Of a DNA stretch of 64,000 bases, positions 47,575-56,422 are shown one piece after another (the stretch's first letter is position 1; every line of letters starts with the position of its first letter). Position numbers and translations under genes: made by a program. A model generated the notes under the pieces. That model did no database searches. It was not told the DNA's origin and was given only the letters and a program-made list of their open reading frames with translations. The DNA is taken from the NCBI RefSeq assembly GCF_020911925.1, contig NZ_CP087134.1, forward strand, positions 5,022,001 to 5,086,000, read 5' to 3'. The DNA is from Flavobacterium cupriresistens. GTDB taxonomy: Bacteria > Bacteroidota > Bacteroidia > Flavobacteriales > Flavobacteriaceae.

Positions 47575-48339
47575 ATGAAAATTGCCATTGTTGAAGATGA
47601 GTATCTTGCATCGAGTTTTCTGAAATCTATTTTAGAGCAGCAAAATATTTTACAGATAACGGAAATCACTATTCTAAAATCCGTAAAAGAAGCCGTTCTT
47701 TTTTTTACAGGAAATCCTGTCGACCTGGCCTTTATGGACATTCATCTCGGCGACGGAAAAAGTCTTGAGATTTTCGAAAAAACCACGATCGCCTGCCCTG
47801 TTATTTTTGTTACCGCCTACGATTCTTATGCGATAACGGTCTTCAAACATTTTACAATCGACTATCTTCTGAAACCTTTTGAAGAGCAGGATTTATTGGA
47901 AGCACTCGAGAAGTTCAAAAAAATAAAAAACACTTTCAATAGCGATGCTACGATACAATCCCTTGTTGCTATCGAAAATCCTGAAACCAGTAAAGTACAG
48001 CGCCACTTTTTGGTCAATCACGGTTATAAACTTATTTCGATCAACGAAAATGATGTCACCTATTTTGTAGCCTCCGGTAAACATCTTTTTATTTATGCAA
48101 ATTCAGGGAATAGTTATTTGTACAACAATACACTTACCGATATTATTCACAATCTGGATCCGGTGATTTTCTTTAAAGTTAACCGCAAATACATTGTAAA
48201 CAGAAACATTATAAAAGAAGTCATCAAACATTCTAATCAAAAAATAGAATTGAAACTTACCACTTCTCCCTTAGAAACTGATCCTATAATTATCAGCAAA
48301 AAGGAAATCAATAACTTTAAAAACTGGCTTGATCAATAA
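47575..48339 (+). CDS. LytTR-family response regulator
   Basis: This 254-residue protein has a receiver domain (phospho-Asp55 in LAFMDIHLGDGKS, Lys in DYLLKPFEE) and a C-terminal LytTR DNA-binding domain (KVQRHFLVNHGYKLISI ... FFKVNRKYIVNRNIIKEV). LytTR regulators pair with LytS/His_kinase-type kinases. The only one in the window is at 38384, so they probably work together and control the intervening protease and uptake genes. It is the last chromosomal gene before the phage region. Confidence 0.92.
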   Translation: MKIAIVEDEYLASSFLKSILEQQNILQITEITILKSVKEAVLFFTGNPVDLAFMDIHLGDGKSLEIFEKTTIACPVIFVTAYDSYAITVFKHFTIDYLLKPFEEQDLLEALEKFKKIKNTFNSDATIQSLVAIENPETSKVQRHFLVNHGYKLISINENDVTYFVASGKHLFIYANSGNSYLYNNTLTDIIHNLDPVIFFKVNRKYIVNRNIIKEVIKHSNQKIELKLTTSPLETDPIIISKKEINNFKNWLDQ

Positions 48340-48447
48340 AGCACTGCAAACCGTTTATAATCGCAAAATCAAAATTTCCTACTTTATGAAACGAAATTTC
48401 CATTTTTTTGCAAATATAGTCATTACTTGAAGTCTGTGGGGAATTAA

Positions 48448-48480
48448 ATTAAAAAGCCAGTATTATACTGGCTTTTTAAT
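48448..48480. terminator. Bidirectional terminator at the chromosome/prophage edge
   Basis: A 15-bp perfect stem (ATTAAAAAGCCAGTA and its complement) around TTA, with U-rich ends on both strands, serves the LytTR gene from one side and the phage operon from the other. Confidence 0.9.
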
Positions 48481-48497
48481 TTTGATTTAAACACTAT

Positions 48498-48869
48498 TTA
48501 AACATCTTTCTCTCTTGTTCTTGTCCATCCACTAGCCTCTGGACGTTCCTCTTTTCCTAGTTGCTGGGGTTTGTAGTTATATGACTGTTTAACCTCTCGA
48601 ATTTTACTATTCATCATATTCTGAAGATAATGAATTTTAGCGTGCTCTTTTAGCTCTAAGCCGAACGGAACAAACTGATATTCTAAAGGTAGATAATCCA
48701 AGACCTTAGTGAAATCAACAAAAATACCGTAATCTTCTCCTAAAGATTTGCTTAATAAATTTCCTGTTGATAAAAGCCTTTTAAGCGCATTATAACCTCG
48801 CGATGTCACTCGTAAATTCGATGCTTCAAGTACATGGGCATCAACTGCTAGTTCTTCTGATGATGTCAT
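48498..48869 (-). CDS. Small hypothetical protein at the prophage end
   Basis: This 123-residue, soluble-looking protein is not recognised. It starts MTSSEELAVDAHVLEASNL, is rich in charged residues, and ends in a basic tail (GWTRTREKDV). It has its own promoter-like sequence upstream, so it may be expressed from the lysogen independently of the late genes. Lysogenic-conversion or regulatory roles are possible but unsupported. Confidence 0.65.
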   Translation of the reverse strand: MTSSEELAVDAHVLEASNLRVTSRGYNALKRLLSTGNLLSKSLGEDYGIFVDFTKVLDYLPLEYQFVPFGLELKEHAKIHYLQNMMNSKIREVKQSYNYKPQQLGKEERPEASGWTRTREKDV

Positions 48870-48890
48870 AATGAAAAATATTTATTATCG

Positions 48891-48923
48891 CAAAATTAAT
48901 AATGAAACTTTACAATTTGCAAA
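48891..48923 (-). promoter_or_regulatory. Promoter for the terminal prophage gene
   Basis: On the minus strand TTTG (48920-48923) and TAATTTTG (48891-48898) are spaced by 21 bp, a good match to the Bacteroidota consensus, about 20 bp before the start codon. Confidence 0.55.
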
Positions 48924-48960
48924 ATTTGATTGTCTCAAATTGTATCAAAATCAACAATAA

Positions 48961-49788
48961 TTATGTTTTGTAGATCATTATATCGGTATAACTTGATTGA
49001 AAAGTAACCGCTGTATTCATCGTTTCTGTATAAGCACCAGCAAAAGGATTACTCATTGGAGTTTTCGTTTCAATCCATTCGCATAATTCAATGATCGATG
49101 ATTTGTTTGATGTGAAATAAAAATACTTTGTATTATCAAGTAGATTTAAAACGTCTAAGTAATCACGTAGTTTCCAAAAACTTTTGTATGTTCCAGTATC
49201 TGTTGACAAATATGGCGGGTCAACCAAAAATATTACTTCAGGTTTATCTTTATGAGTTACAAAAAGAGTTTTGTAACACTGACTTGTGACTTCAATGCCA
49301 TCTAAATAGCCAGTTGTATCATAATTTGATTGTCTTATTCTATTATAAATTGTTTCCTTTTCTAGGCATTCAAATGTCTTAACATAGTTCATGCTAAAAA
49401 TCAGGTTGCTGGAAAGTGTTATATAATCGACATACCCTTTCTTTTCAGCTTGTTTAATGCAATCTAAGACATTTTTTCTTGTATCGCCTATTATTTTACT
49501 GTCTTTAGAATAATCTTTCAGTAAATACCTTAATTCTGTAACAAGTTGATTGGTCTTATCTACATTTGAAAGTCGTTCTCTGTAATTATCGTAATCATTA
49601 AAAATTACTTTTGCATTTGGATAAACTGACTTTACAGCATGACTAAGTAAGCCACTACCACCAAACAAATCAACATAAGTTGCTGTCGGTGAATAGTTTT
49701 GTAATGCAGATTTGAACCGACTTAAAAACTTTCTTTTTTGTCCCATAAAAGGCAAAGGAGCTGATTTAAAAATTTTCTTTTTTTCCAT
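48961..49788 (-). CDS. Phage D12-class DNA N6-adenine methyltransferase
   Basis: This 275-residue enzyme shows the D12 order of motifs: LPFMGQKRKFL near the N-terminus, SAM-binding DLFGGSGLLSHAV, and catalytic VIFLVDPPYLSTDTGTY at about residue 190. It would methylate adenine in a short DNA site, probably to protect phage DNA from host restriction. No cognate endonuclease gene is visible, so it is an orphan methylase. It is downstream of the fibre genes and a long hairpin. Confidence 0.93.
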   Translation of the reverse strand: MEKKKIFKSAPLPFMGQKRKFLSRFKSALQNYSPTATYVDLFGGSGLLSHAVKSVYPNAKVIFNDYDNYRERLSNVDKTNQLVTELRYLLKDYSKDSKIIGDTRKNVLDCIKQAEKKGYVDYITLSSNLIFSMNYVKTFECLEKETIYNRIRQSNYDTTGYLDGIEVTSQCYKTLFVTHKDKPEVIFLVDPPYLSTDTGTYKSFWKLRDYLDVLNLLDNTKYFYFTSNKSSIIELCEWIETKTPMSNPFAGAYTETMNTAVTFQSSYTDIMIYKT

Positions 49789-49810
49789 TCGATTTTGATT
49801 GATGATTGAT

Positions 49811-49818
49811 TATATTTG
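49811..49818 (+). promoter_or_regulatory. Candidate -7 box for a plus-strand phage RNA
   Basis: TATATTTG lies immediately before the outer arm of the hairpin structure. A TTCG at 49788-49791 has the right spacing (19 bp) and one mismatch to the -33 TTTG. Confidence 0.4.
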
Positions 49819-49952
49819 TACTTCCTACAGTAATTAAACATGACGCAAAAAGCCACAGCTCAGAAGACATTTTGTCCTCCGAACACTGTGGCTTTATTGC
49901 TAATGAAAAATAATTACCGTAGGAAGTATTATTAGTTTGGAGGACTTTTTTT
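49819..49952 (+). ncRNA. Candidate small structured RNA between methylase and tail fibre genes
   Basis: Outer arms 49819-49836 and 49911-49928 (TACTTCCTACAGTAATTA) pair with one mismatch. Inside, AAAGCCACAG (49849-49858) pairs exactly with CTGTGGCTTT (49886-49895), and a small inner stem GAAGACA/TGTCCTC fits in the loop. GTCCTCCGAAC (49874-49884) can alternatively pair with GTTTGGAGGAC (49935-49945), which is followed by seven T, like a terminator. With a -7 box right upstream, this looks like a plus-strand RNA of about 125 nt, opposite in direction to all phage genes. It may instead be only a terminator or processing hairpin for the minus-strand late transcript. Confidence 0.5.
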
Positions 49953-49986
49953 ATTCCTTCCTCTGGAATACATTTAAGAATAAATT

Positions 49987-52206
49987 TTACGTAGGCAAGG
50001 CAAATGTGTTTATTGTTACTACGTCATTTGCATCTTGTGTTTCATAATACAACTTTCTTGAAGTTTTATTGTATTTGACAACCGTTTCCCTTAAATCAGT
50101 ATTATTAACATACAAATCTCGTTGTGCGGTGTTAGCCGGTGTGGTGTTTATATTGAAAATTATTTTATCAAAAACACTATTGATCAAACGAGCTCGATTG
50201 AAGATCGACATCGACTTCATTGTGCAAAAATTAAAAGATACTTTACTGTTTTCTGCGGTAAGCAATCCTGACGGACTATGATAAACAAAAAGTGTGCAAT
50301 CCACTAATAAGGAATTGCTAAAACTCAGGTATGGTGTTGAACCTCCCAATAAACAATTATATACACTGGATGAATTCGGGTAATAAAGGTTCATCCACCT
50401 TACATTAGGAAATGGATTTCCATTGTAATTGTTAGAATTAGCACCTATTACCGTGCTAATCATTTGAAAACCTATTGGCTGCTCTATATTTACAAAATTC
50501 AAAAATTTCACTTCTCTAAGCGTAATTATCGACTTAGTATTTGACACAATACTCAAAGTGTCGAGAAACAAACTATTTTCTAATTTAATATGAGTTCCTG
50601 TCGTTTTAACCGAACACACAAAAGTTGAATTGAAAATATCCTCCGCGTCGATCTCTGTATCATAGTTTAATTCTCCCGGGTTGTTTTGAATCACAGTATT
50701 CTCAAATTCTCCTGAGACTTTCATCATTTTTACAGAAGTTGGATAATGCAATGCGTCTAAAGGAATTATAGTATAATCTTTAGCTGCTGAATTTGAAGCA
50801 ACAGTCATTCTAAAATCGACAACTTTTGTATTTTCATCAATTGCTTTTGCGAGTGAGTCAAGATCTGCGGCAATATAAAATCGTTCAAGGGTTGATGTTG
50901 TTGATTTTGTTGCTGTAAATTGATAAACTCCTGCAAAGCCTGTTAATGAGGTTACGGCCTGATCTTGATTCAAAATTTTAAGTATTGAGTTACCGTCAAT
51001 TTTCCATCGACGGTAACGTTTTACCCTCCAATCATCCCGTATATCAATATTAAGTACATTATTGTATCTTCTAAGAATTTCGCCTTTTATCGCAACACTT
51101 CCGGTTGATGGCAATCGGTATTCTATCACATCATCAGGGTAGGTCGCTGATTTTCCTTCAAATTCAAATTCGTTAGTAGATTTTGCCTTTAAAATCAAAG
51201 ATTCAAAAGGTACTCCTAAATTTTCCGCCGCCGTCATATCCATGAAAGCTGTACCATTATGAACTTCGGTATTTAAAACACCTCCCGGACGAATTACTGG
51301 CTTGCCATTTCCATCATTAACAATTAAATTATCAATAACTCCATTTGTGTATCTTGGTGTGGTAAAACTAAATTTTAGTCCAACTACATTTTGCATACCA
51401 TTTGCAAATCTGAAATAGAAATTATTTGACATTGTTGAAACTGTAGTAGTTTGGCCGACCGCCAATGCTCCTGAGTAGCCAATTGGGAGTTTAGTAATTG
51501 TTACAAGCTTACCTACAATTAAATCATAATCATAACCTACATCCATAGTTGCCCAATTAGAAACAAATGAGGTAATTTCTCTTTTATAAGTTGGTGGCGC
51601 AGAATCCGAGCCGTTTATGGTGTAAATGGTTTGAAAATCATTTAACATATAATAATTACCCGGAACTAACTTCTTGTTTTCGACCAAGTTTATAATATTT
51701 GTTACCGGTAAAATATTTTCACTTTTAACAAATTGATTAACAAAATCAAAAACCGATTTTGAGGACGGGTAATCATCATTGGTTGAAGATGCCGTAATTA
51801 TCAAACTTTTGTTACTAACATCTTCCTTAGTTTCAAAAAGAGTTTTAACAGTTTCACTACTCGCTAATTTAGTAGTACCACCTGTAGTGAAATCGTTTAC
51901 TATGTCCAAATAGTTAGCTGTTACTTTTGAGGCTCCGTTTAATGGTGCATAACCGTAAGCTTGTCCTTTTTCATTTAAGCTTTGCTTGTTATCAAATAAA
52001 CTTTTATGAGCATTATTTGCCGCACTATGAGCGTCAAAAACTTCTTTATCAACTTTATCATCTAGTAACTCTTGCAAGCTTTCAATTTTATCGGCAGGAA
52101 TTTTTTCATCTTTGAACCAAATCCAATCGAAAAAAGCAAAAAATTGACTTTGTTCGGGTCTTTTTCCCGTTTGAAACCACGGTTTCATATTATCTTTATA
52201 TCCCAT
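49987..52206 (-). CDS. Phage tail fibre or tip protein
   Basis: This 739-residue protein is in the receptor-binding position after the collar-like gene, overlapping its stop by 1 bp (TAATG). The N-terminal KPWFQTGKRPEQSQFFAFFDWIWFKDEKIP (read in parts) is a phage-type tip segment. A helical region with repeated NKGQAYGYAPLNGASKV/ETKEDVSN motifs follows, then a long beta-rich part with many Asn/Ser/Thr and short strands (DIEDIFNSTFVCSV, LENSLFLDTLSIVSN), suggesting a right-handed beta helix that may bind surface glycans. Host specificity would sit here. No family could be assigned with certainty. Confidence 0.75.
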   Translation of the reverse strand: MGYKDNMKPWFQTGKRPEQSQFFAFFDWIWFKDEKIPADKIESLQELLDDKVDKEVFDAHSAANNAHKSLFDNKQSLNEKGQAYGYAPLNGASKVTANYLDIVNDFTTGGTTKLASSETVKTLFETKEDVSNKSLIITASSTNDDYPSSKSVFDFVNQFVKSENILPVTNIINLVENKKLVPGNYYMLNDFQTIYTINGSDSAPPTYKREITSFVSNWATMDVGYDYDLIVGKLVTITKLPIGYSGALAVGQTTTVSTMSNNFYFRFANGMQNVVGLKFSFTTPRYTNGVIDNLIVNDGNGKPVIRPGGVLNTEVHNGTAFMDMTAAENLGVPFESLILKAKSTNEFEFEGKSATYPDDVIEYRLPSTGSVAIKGEILRRYNNVLNIDIRDDWRVKRYRRWKIDGNSILKILNQDQAVTSLTGFAGVYQFTATKSTTSTLERFYIAADLDSLAKAIDENTKVVDFRMTVASNSAAKDYTIIPLDALHYPTSVKMMKVSGEFENTVIQNNPGELNYDTEIDAEDIFNSTFVCSVKTTGTHIKLENSLFLDTLSIVSNTKSIITLREVKFLNFVNIEQPIGFQMISTVIGANSNNYNGNPFPNVRWMNLYYPNSSSVYNCLLGGSTPYLSFSNSLLVDCTLFVYHSPSGLLTAENSKVSFNFCTMKSMSIFNRARLINSVFDKIIFNINTTPANTAQRDLYVNNTDLRETVVKYNKTSRKLYYETQDANDVVTINTFALPT

Positions 52207-53003
52207 TATCCTACGTATTTTATAAAATGAACAATTCTATAAGGGTTTAAAATCGAAAACGGTTGGCCACCCCCAAAAGGTTTTATAAGTGAGCCCGGAG
52301 GGTAATCACCTGTACCGTTGTCAGCCAAAGTAATTCCACCACTACCTCCAAATTCTCCCCCTTTTTGTATTCCTTTTCCATTTATAGGGCTAATTACCGG
52401 CAATTCGCTTTCGCTCAGCAATTTTTCCTTCGAACCACCAACTTTCCCTACCACATCAGCTCCGGAATCGTCAGCGTCAAATCCCCTCGGAAACTTGCCC
52501 TTGAATAAAGTCTCTTCTTCCCAACCTTCCGGAATCTCGTTTGCCGGGCGCTGCCACATCGCAATTAATCCAATTGGTATATTTCCAACTTTTGGTCTTG
52601 CTTCTAATTCTTCAATTCTTTGGATTAGGGAACCTATATCTTTCGTTGGAAAACCTCTTTTGAATTCTGCCCATTCAATTGCGCCGATGCCGGTTCCAAA
52701 AGTGACATAGCGTGTTTTAATAACCGGGTTTAAAGTATTGTTTTGAAATAGTAACTTTTCAGTTTCTTCCTTAATGACAACTTTTGATTGTGTTAATCCG
52801 CCACGAAATTCAAAGACTTCATTGTTGAAAAAAACAACACCGTCAGTAGTGTTTGAACCTGCAGCAGTACAACCGGAAATTATAGATTTATCGCCCATGA
52901 TGTTTCCAAAGGCACTCGTCAATAAATACGATGTCTGCATTTTTCCGAGAATATTTGTAGTCATCGGAAAACCTCCTACTTCACTAAAATTAATAGTATT
53001 CAT
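52206..53003 (-). CDS. Phage tail-collar-domain fibre protein
   Basis: This 265-residue protein has the collar-type block PIGLIAMWQRPANEIPEGWEE and LFKGKFPRGFDADDSGADVVGKVGGS, ending in NPYRIVHFIKYVG. It is the short collar domain found in phage fibres, usually a trimerising tip. The start overlaps the previous gene by 4 bp (ATGA), so translation is probably coupled. Confidence 0.85.
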   Translation of the reverse strand: MNTINFSEVGGFPMTTNILGKMQTSYLLTSAFGNIMGDKSIISGCTAAGSNTTDGVVFFNNEVFEFRGGLTQSKVVIKEETEKLLFQNNTLNPVIKTRYVTFGTGIGAIEWAEFKRGFPTKDIGSLIQRIEELEARPKVGNIPIGLIAMWQRPANEIPEGWEEETLFKGKFPRGFDADDSGADVVGKVGGSKEKLLSESELPVISPINGKGIQKGGEFGGSGGITLADNGTGDYPPGSLIKPFGGGQPFSILNPYRIVHFIKYVG

Positions 53004-53464
53004 ATTTTTATAAGTTTATAGCTTTTACCGGCTAAGACATAAAAGTCGATCATAGCTGTTATTTCATTTCGTCGTTCGCTCAAAATTGGTTCAGGTACAT
53101 TAACCAAAAAATCAACATAACCATCTATATAATTAAAATCTTGTTCGAGATGCACTACGCCTAAAAAGACATCTTGAAGCTCATTTTTTGTAAATAAATA
53201 ATCTTGGCTTACTTGTGCCGTATCGCTTATTGTTATTCGGCCGGAACTATTGCCGAACTTATCGTTCAATGCCTTTCGTAAGTAACATTTTTGGCCGTTA
53301 TATGATAACGTTCTTATATTTTCAGAGCGCATTTGTGCCCACTGGTAATATAAAGTAGCAATTGGGGCAATTAATGATCTTATATAGGCGAACAATATAG
53401 GTCTGCGTAAAAATGTGGGCAAAAGCAAAAGGGCTAACTTGTCGTAATCTATTTTATACCACAT
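53000..53464 (-). CDS. Phage tail/baseplate hypothetical protein
   Basis: This 154-residue protein (MWYKIDYDKLALLLLPTFLRRP) has no family recognisable by eye. It overlaps the preceding baseplate-like gene by 11 bp and the collar gene by 4 bp, so it is part of the baseplate/fibre module. It may be a wedge or fibre-attachment protein. Confidence 0.7.
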   Translation of the reverse strand: MWYKIDYDKLALLLLPTFLRRPILFAYIRSLIAPIATLYYQWAQMRSENIRTLSYNGQKCYLRKALNDKFGNSSGRITISDTAQVSQDYLFTKNELQDVFLGVVHLEQDFNYIDGYVDFLVNVPEPILSERRNEITAMIDFYVLAGKSYKLIKI

Positions 53465-54287
53465 AACTTATATTATCAAAATTTGGAATTGTAAAATAAC
53501 CGCTAACAGGTATTGTTTTTACATCTATAGGCTCGGGCTCTTCGTAAAGTCCTGTACTTAGATTAATTGCCTGAGATTTTGCGCTAATTAAATTCGGAAT
53601 TTTGACGCCCTCAACGGTTTTTAATTTGGTTTCCAAATCAAAAAGAATAATCTCCCCATTGAATGGTAAATTTTTCATAAACTCCTGAATCGCATCTTGT
53701 ACGGGATAATTGCCGTTTAAAATACTCATGCCTTTATCATTTAATACTAATGGGTCACAAAATAATTGTATTTCTAAAAGTAAGATGTCCGGCAAATGAT
53801 TTACTACAAGATATTTCACGCCACAATCAGCAATTTCGCTTATATAAGCATCAAAAGATGCTTTTTGAGGCACTGAAATAGGCGATAAGACACCGGCAGT
53901 TTCTGTTGCAATTTTTATCAATAATTGCCCCGCTGATTGTGTTACGGCGGAATATTTGATAATTCGGGAGGCTTCAATCTGGTCATCTGTAAAACCGGTA
54001 TTATCATACTGATCTGTATCATGAATTAAGTCAAAGCCATATTGAAATGCTTTGGCTTTTGAACCGTACCAAGAGGCACGATGCGGGAATTTTTGCCCTA
54101 TAATTTCTGATACCTCAAGTTTGTGTGTATCGAATAAAATTTCGAGTGTCCATGCGCAATAAGAAACCACAAACGCAAACAAGCGATATATGGCAACTTT
54201 GCTTGTGGAGTTCAGCCCACTCAAGTTTTCATCAGCCGCAATGCCGTCAAAAATTTGCTGTTGTATTACTTGTATCGTTCTTGCCAT
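53454..54287 (-). CDS. Baseplate J-like protein (candidate)
   Basis: This 277-residue protein starts MARTIQVIQQQIFDGIAAD with a helical part, then a beta part (QLLIKIATETAGVLSPISVPQ) and an Asn/Ile-rich tail. The order LysM-like protein, this gene, small tail protein, fibres is that of gpJ/gpI in P2-like tails. It is placed by synteny; the sequence itself is only weakly J-like. Its stop overlaps the next start. Confidence 0.55.
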   Translation of the reverse strand: MARTIQVIQQQIFDGIAADENLSGLNSTSKVAIYRLFAFVVSYCAWTLEILFDTHKLEVSEIIGQKFPHRASWYGSKAKAFQYGFDLIHDTDQYDNTGFTDDQIEASRIIKYSAVTQSAGQLLIKIATETAGVLSPISVPQKASFDAYISEIADCGVKYLVVNHLPDILLLEIQLFCDPLVLNDKGMSILNGNYPVQDAIQEFMKNLPFNGEIILFDLETKLKTVEGVKIPNLISAKSQAINLSTGLYEEPEPIDVKTIPVSGYFTIPNFDNISYVV

Positions 54288-54586
54288 TATTCTACTATAA
54301 ATGTTGTTCCTATAATCATTGTTCCTATTCCGAGCCTTGGTAGAATGTCTTCGTTTCCCGAGTTACTGAGCCCTGTGGCTATAATTTGATTTTTATTTTG
54401 ATAAAAAGTGACAATAGTAGTGTCTATCGCACCACTTTCAGGAACCTCAATATTTTGCCCTGGTGTTAATGCCTCGGTAATCGAAATGCCATTTTTATGG
54501 GCAAGCTCAAAGACACTCATTACCGTTCCGTTGTTCTGTAAGGATATGTCTAAAAGACTTTGGTTATGTAATACTTGCTTTTGCAT
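54287..54586 (-). CDS. LysM-like tail protein X
   Basis: This 99-residue protein has a LysM-type pattern (NQSLLDISLQNNGTVMSVFELA, ALTPGQNIEVP) like P2 gpX. LysM modules bind peptidoglycan, and in tails they sit at the baseplate hub. It starts inside the end of the preceding gene (23-bp overlap) and overlaps the next one by 1 bp. Confidence 0.75.
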   Translation of the reverse strand: MQKQVLHNQSLLDISLQNNGTVMSVFELAHKNGISITEALTPGQNIEVPESGAIDTTIVTFYQNKNQIIATGLSNSGNEDILPRLGIGTMIIGTTFIVE

Positions 54587-54932
54587 TAGCTTTCAATTGT
54601 CGGTTTTCTCGTTTTAATTCTGCAATTTCAATTTGTTGCAGTTTTATTTTTCTGTCTTTCAGTTTATTTTCCTCCTCCAATAAATTAACCTTACGTTGCA
54701 TCATGGCGTCATACTCATTAAACCTTGACTCATAACGTTGTTTCAAATCGTCCAAAATTTCCTTGTAGTGTGAGGACAATTTTACGTCGTTATCAATTGC
54801 CGTGGTTTCGGCATTTTCTTTTGCCTGTAAAACGTCAACTTTATATTTTCCTTTTGTAAACAAAAAAGTAAAGAACCCCGTGCCACCAATTGCGGTTAAA
54901 AGAAGTCCGATATTATTTAAAATTACGTCCAT
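54564..54932 (-). CDS. Small membrane protein with coiled coil
   Basis: This 122-residue protein has one N-terminal transmembrane helix (IGLLLTAIGGTGFFTFLF) and a long charged coiled coil (KVNLLEEENKLKDRKIKLQQ). It is a typical small phage membrane protein, possibly a holin or spanin-like component. Its place among the baseplate genes gives no function. It begins directly after the preceding stop. Confidence 0.65.
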   Translation of the reverse strand: MDVILNNIGLLLTAIGGTGFFTFLFTKGKYKVDVLQAKENAETTAIDNDVKLSSHYKEILDDLKQRYESRFNEYDAMMQRKVNLLEEENKLKDRKIKLQQIEIAELKRENRQLKANAKASIT

Positions 54933-55448
54933 TTAATTCCCTTTTAAAAACTGATTAAACCTATTTTCAATGGCCTCAAATTGAGCCGTGTTATTTAGCG
55001 TGTTGGTTGTTCCCGTTTGAGCCGTCGCCGTTCCTGTTGTCGCAACTGTAAAACTCATAGATTTAATTGCTCCGATCAAATCGCCCATCAATTGTTTTAG
55101 GGTCTCATTTTCTTTTTGCAAAAGGAAACCGTATTGATCCACTTGGAACCGCACATACTCAATATTTAAGTCTAAACTTTCTACTTCGGAGTATTCCTCA
55201 ACATATAGGCGGTGTAAGTCTTCATTTATAGGGCTAACCAAAACAGAGCTTTCAGTCTTCGGAAACAAATAAAATTTTTTATCACTGCCATCAATAATAG
55301 CCGAAAGTTGCACATCTGGAAGTTCCAATCCATCTACGGCAATAACACAAGTGCCTTTTTCTTTATCAACTGAAACTATAATGGCGGGAAACGTGTCTAC
55401 CTCTCTTTTTTTTAGTTTTCTAAATGCCTCAATTAATTCTTGTTCCAT
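54933..55448 (-). CDS. Baseplate spike/assembly protein (candidate)
   Basis: This 171-residue protein starts MEQELIEAFRKLKKREVDTFPAIIVSVDKEKG with an OB-like beta segment (TCVIAVDGLELPDVQLSAII), then DLNIEYVRFQ and a Thr/Ala-rich tail. This is the layout of gpV-like spike or baseplate assembly proteins. It overlaps the hub gene by 1 bp. Confidence 0.6.
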   Translation of the reverse strand: MEQELIEAFRKLKKREVDTFPAIIVSVDKEKGTCVIAVDGLELPDVQLSAIIDGSDKKFYLFPKTESSVLVSPINEDLHRLYVEEYSEVESLDLNIEYVRFQVDQYGFLLQKENETLKQLMGDLIGAIKSMSFTVATTGTATAQTGTTNTLNNTAQFEAIENRFNQFLKGN

Positions 55449-56422
55449 TACAGTCTATTGCCTAATGTTATTTTTCGTCTTGCGCCCCCCATACCAAATG
55501 TGGTAACTACTTTTTTTATAAAATAATTTCCCTCACGGTTCAAATGCTCTTCATCTATTAGTTTAGCTTTCATTCCCCTGGTGGCAAATGGAACTAAAAA
55601 GCTAACCACATCACCATCAAAACCATCATACTTCAATTTTTTAAGTTCGGCATTAGCCATCGCCTCCAATTGCTTTTTATCCGAAACTACCGAGGTTGTG
55701 TATTCTCTCTGTTCGCCATCCATATCACCAAACTCAAAGCTTTCCTTTTTGTTGGTTTTCGGGTTCATATAATTGTATTTGATTTTGATCCGTCTTTCGT
55801 CCTTACTTTTAAATTCAAGGTTATTTTCAACCAAATTATAGCCCAAGTCATACACCACTGTTTGCCCGATATTGGTCAACTGTTGTAATCCGACATACAG
55901 TTTCCCTTCGTCATCTATAAATACCGTTTGTGCCAAATCCTTTCTAAAACTTTCTAAAATTTGTGCACCGTTAGCGTTGTGAACAATCCATTTGTCTAAT
56001 GGAATATCTTGACCTTTCATAAAGCGGGAGAGTTCTATTGAAGTACCCTTTATAACTTCCTCTAAAACTTCTTTGACGCTTGTTTTTCCCCAAACTTTAT
56101 TTATATTCTTTCGCCTCAATAACCACATAGAATCCTCACAATGAATCTCAATTGGAATTTTTGGGCTAATCTTTTTTACAAATCCTGTAAATTCTACACC
56201 CGAATAAATGCCATCATAGGCCAATGTAATCACAACTTTATCGCCTACTTTTATCGCCTCCTCAGTAAATTTTTGGCCTCCATTTTGACGGATTTTAAAG
56301 CGGGTAGGCAATTTAATAACTGCCGTGTCGCTCAATTCCTCAACCGACTTCGTAATTTCAATACCATGAACGGCATTAAAAATGTAATTGCCTATTTCTA
56401 CTTTTCCGTCCAGTACGTACAT
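55448..56422 (-). CDS. Late control D-like baseplate hub protein
   Basis: This 324-residue protein is read as gpD-like (P2 late control family) from its position after the tape measure region and its beta-rich hub pattern: NYIFNAVHGIEITKSVEELSDTAVIKL split by charged turns, DKWIVHNANGAQILESFRKDLAQTVFIDDEGKLYVGL, and the end MGGARRKITLGNRL. Hub proteins join tube, spike and baseplate. It overlaps its neighbours by 1 bp on each side. Confidence 0.75.
   Translation of the reverse strand: MYVLDGKVEIGNYIFNAVHGIEITKSVEELSDTAVIKLPTRFKIRQNGGQKFTEEAIKVGDKVVITLAYDGIYSGVEFTGFVKKISPKIPIEIHCEDSMWLLRRKNINKVWGKTSVKEVLEEVIKGTSIELSRFMKGQDIPLDKWIVHNANGAQILESFRKDLAQTVFIDDEGKLYVGLQQLTNIGQTVVYDLGYNLVENNLEFKSKDERRIKIKYNYMNPKTNKKESFEFGDMDGEQREYTTSVVSDKKQLEAMANAELKKLKYDGFDGDVVSFLVPFATRGMKAKLIDEEHLNREGNYFIKKVVTTFGMGGARRKITLGNRL

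Noticed and set aside
49819..49928. Inverted repeats as ends of an invertible DNA segment for fibre switching
   Set aside because: The arms enclose only about 75 bp with no gene or promoter for the fibre, and no invertase gene is visible.
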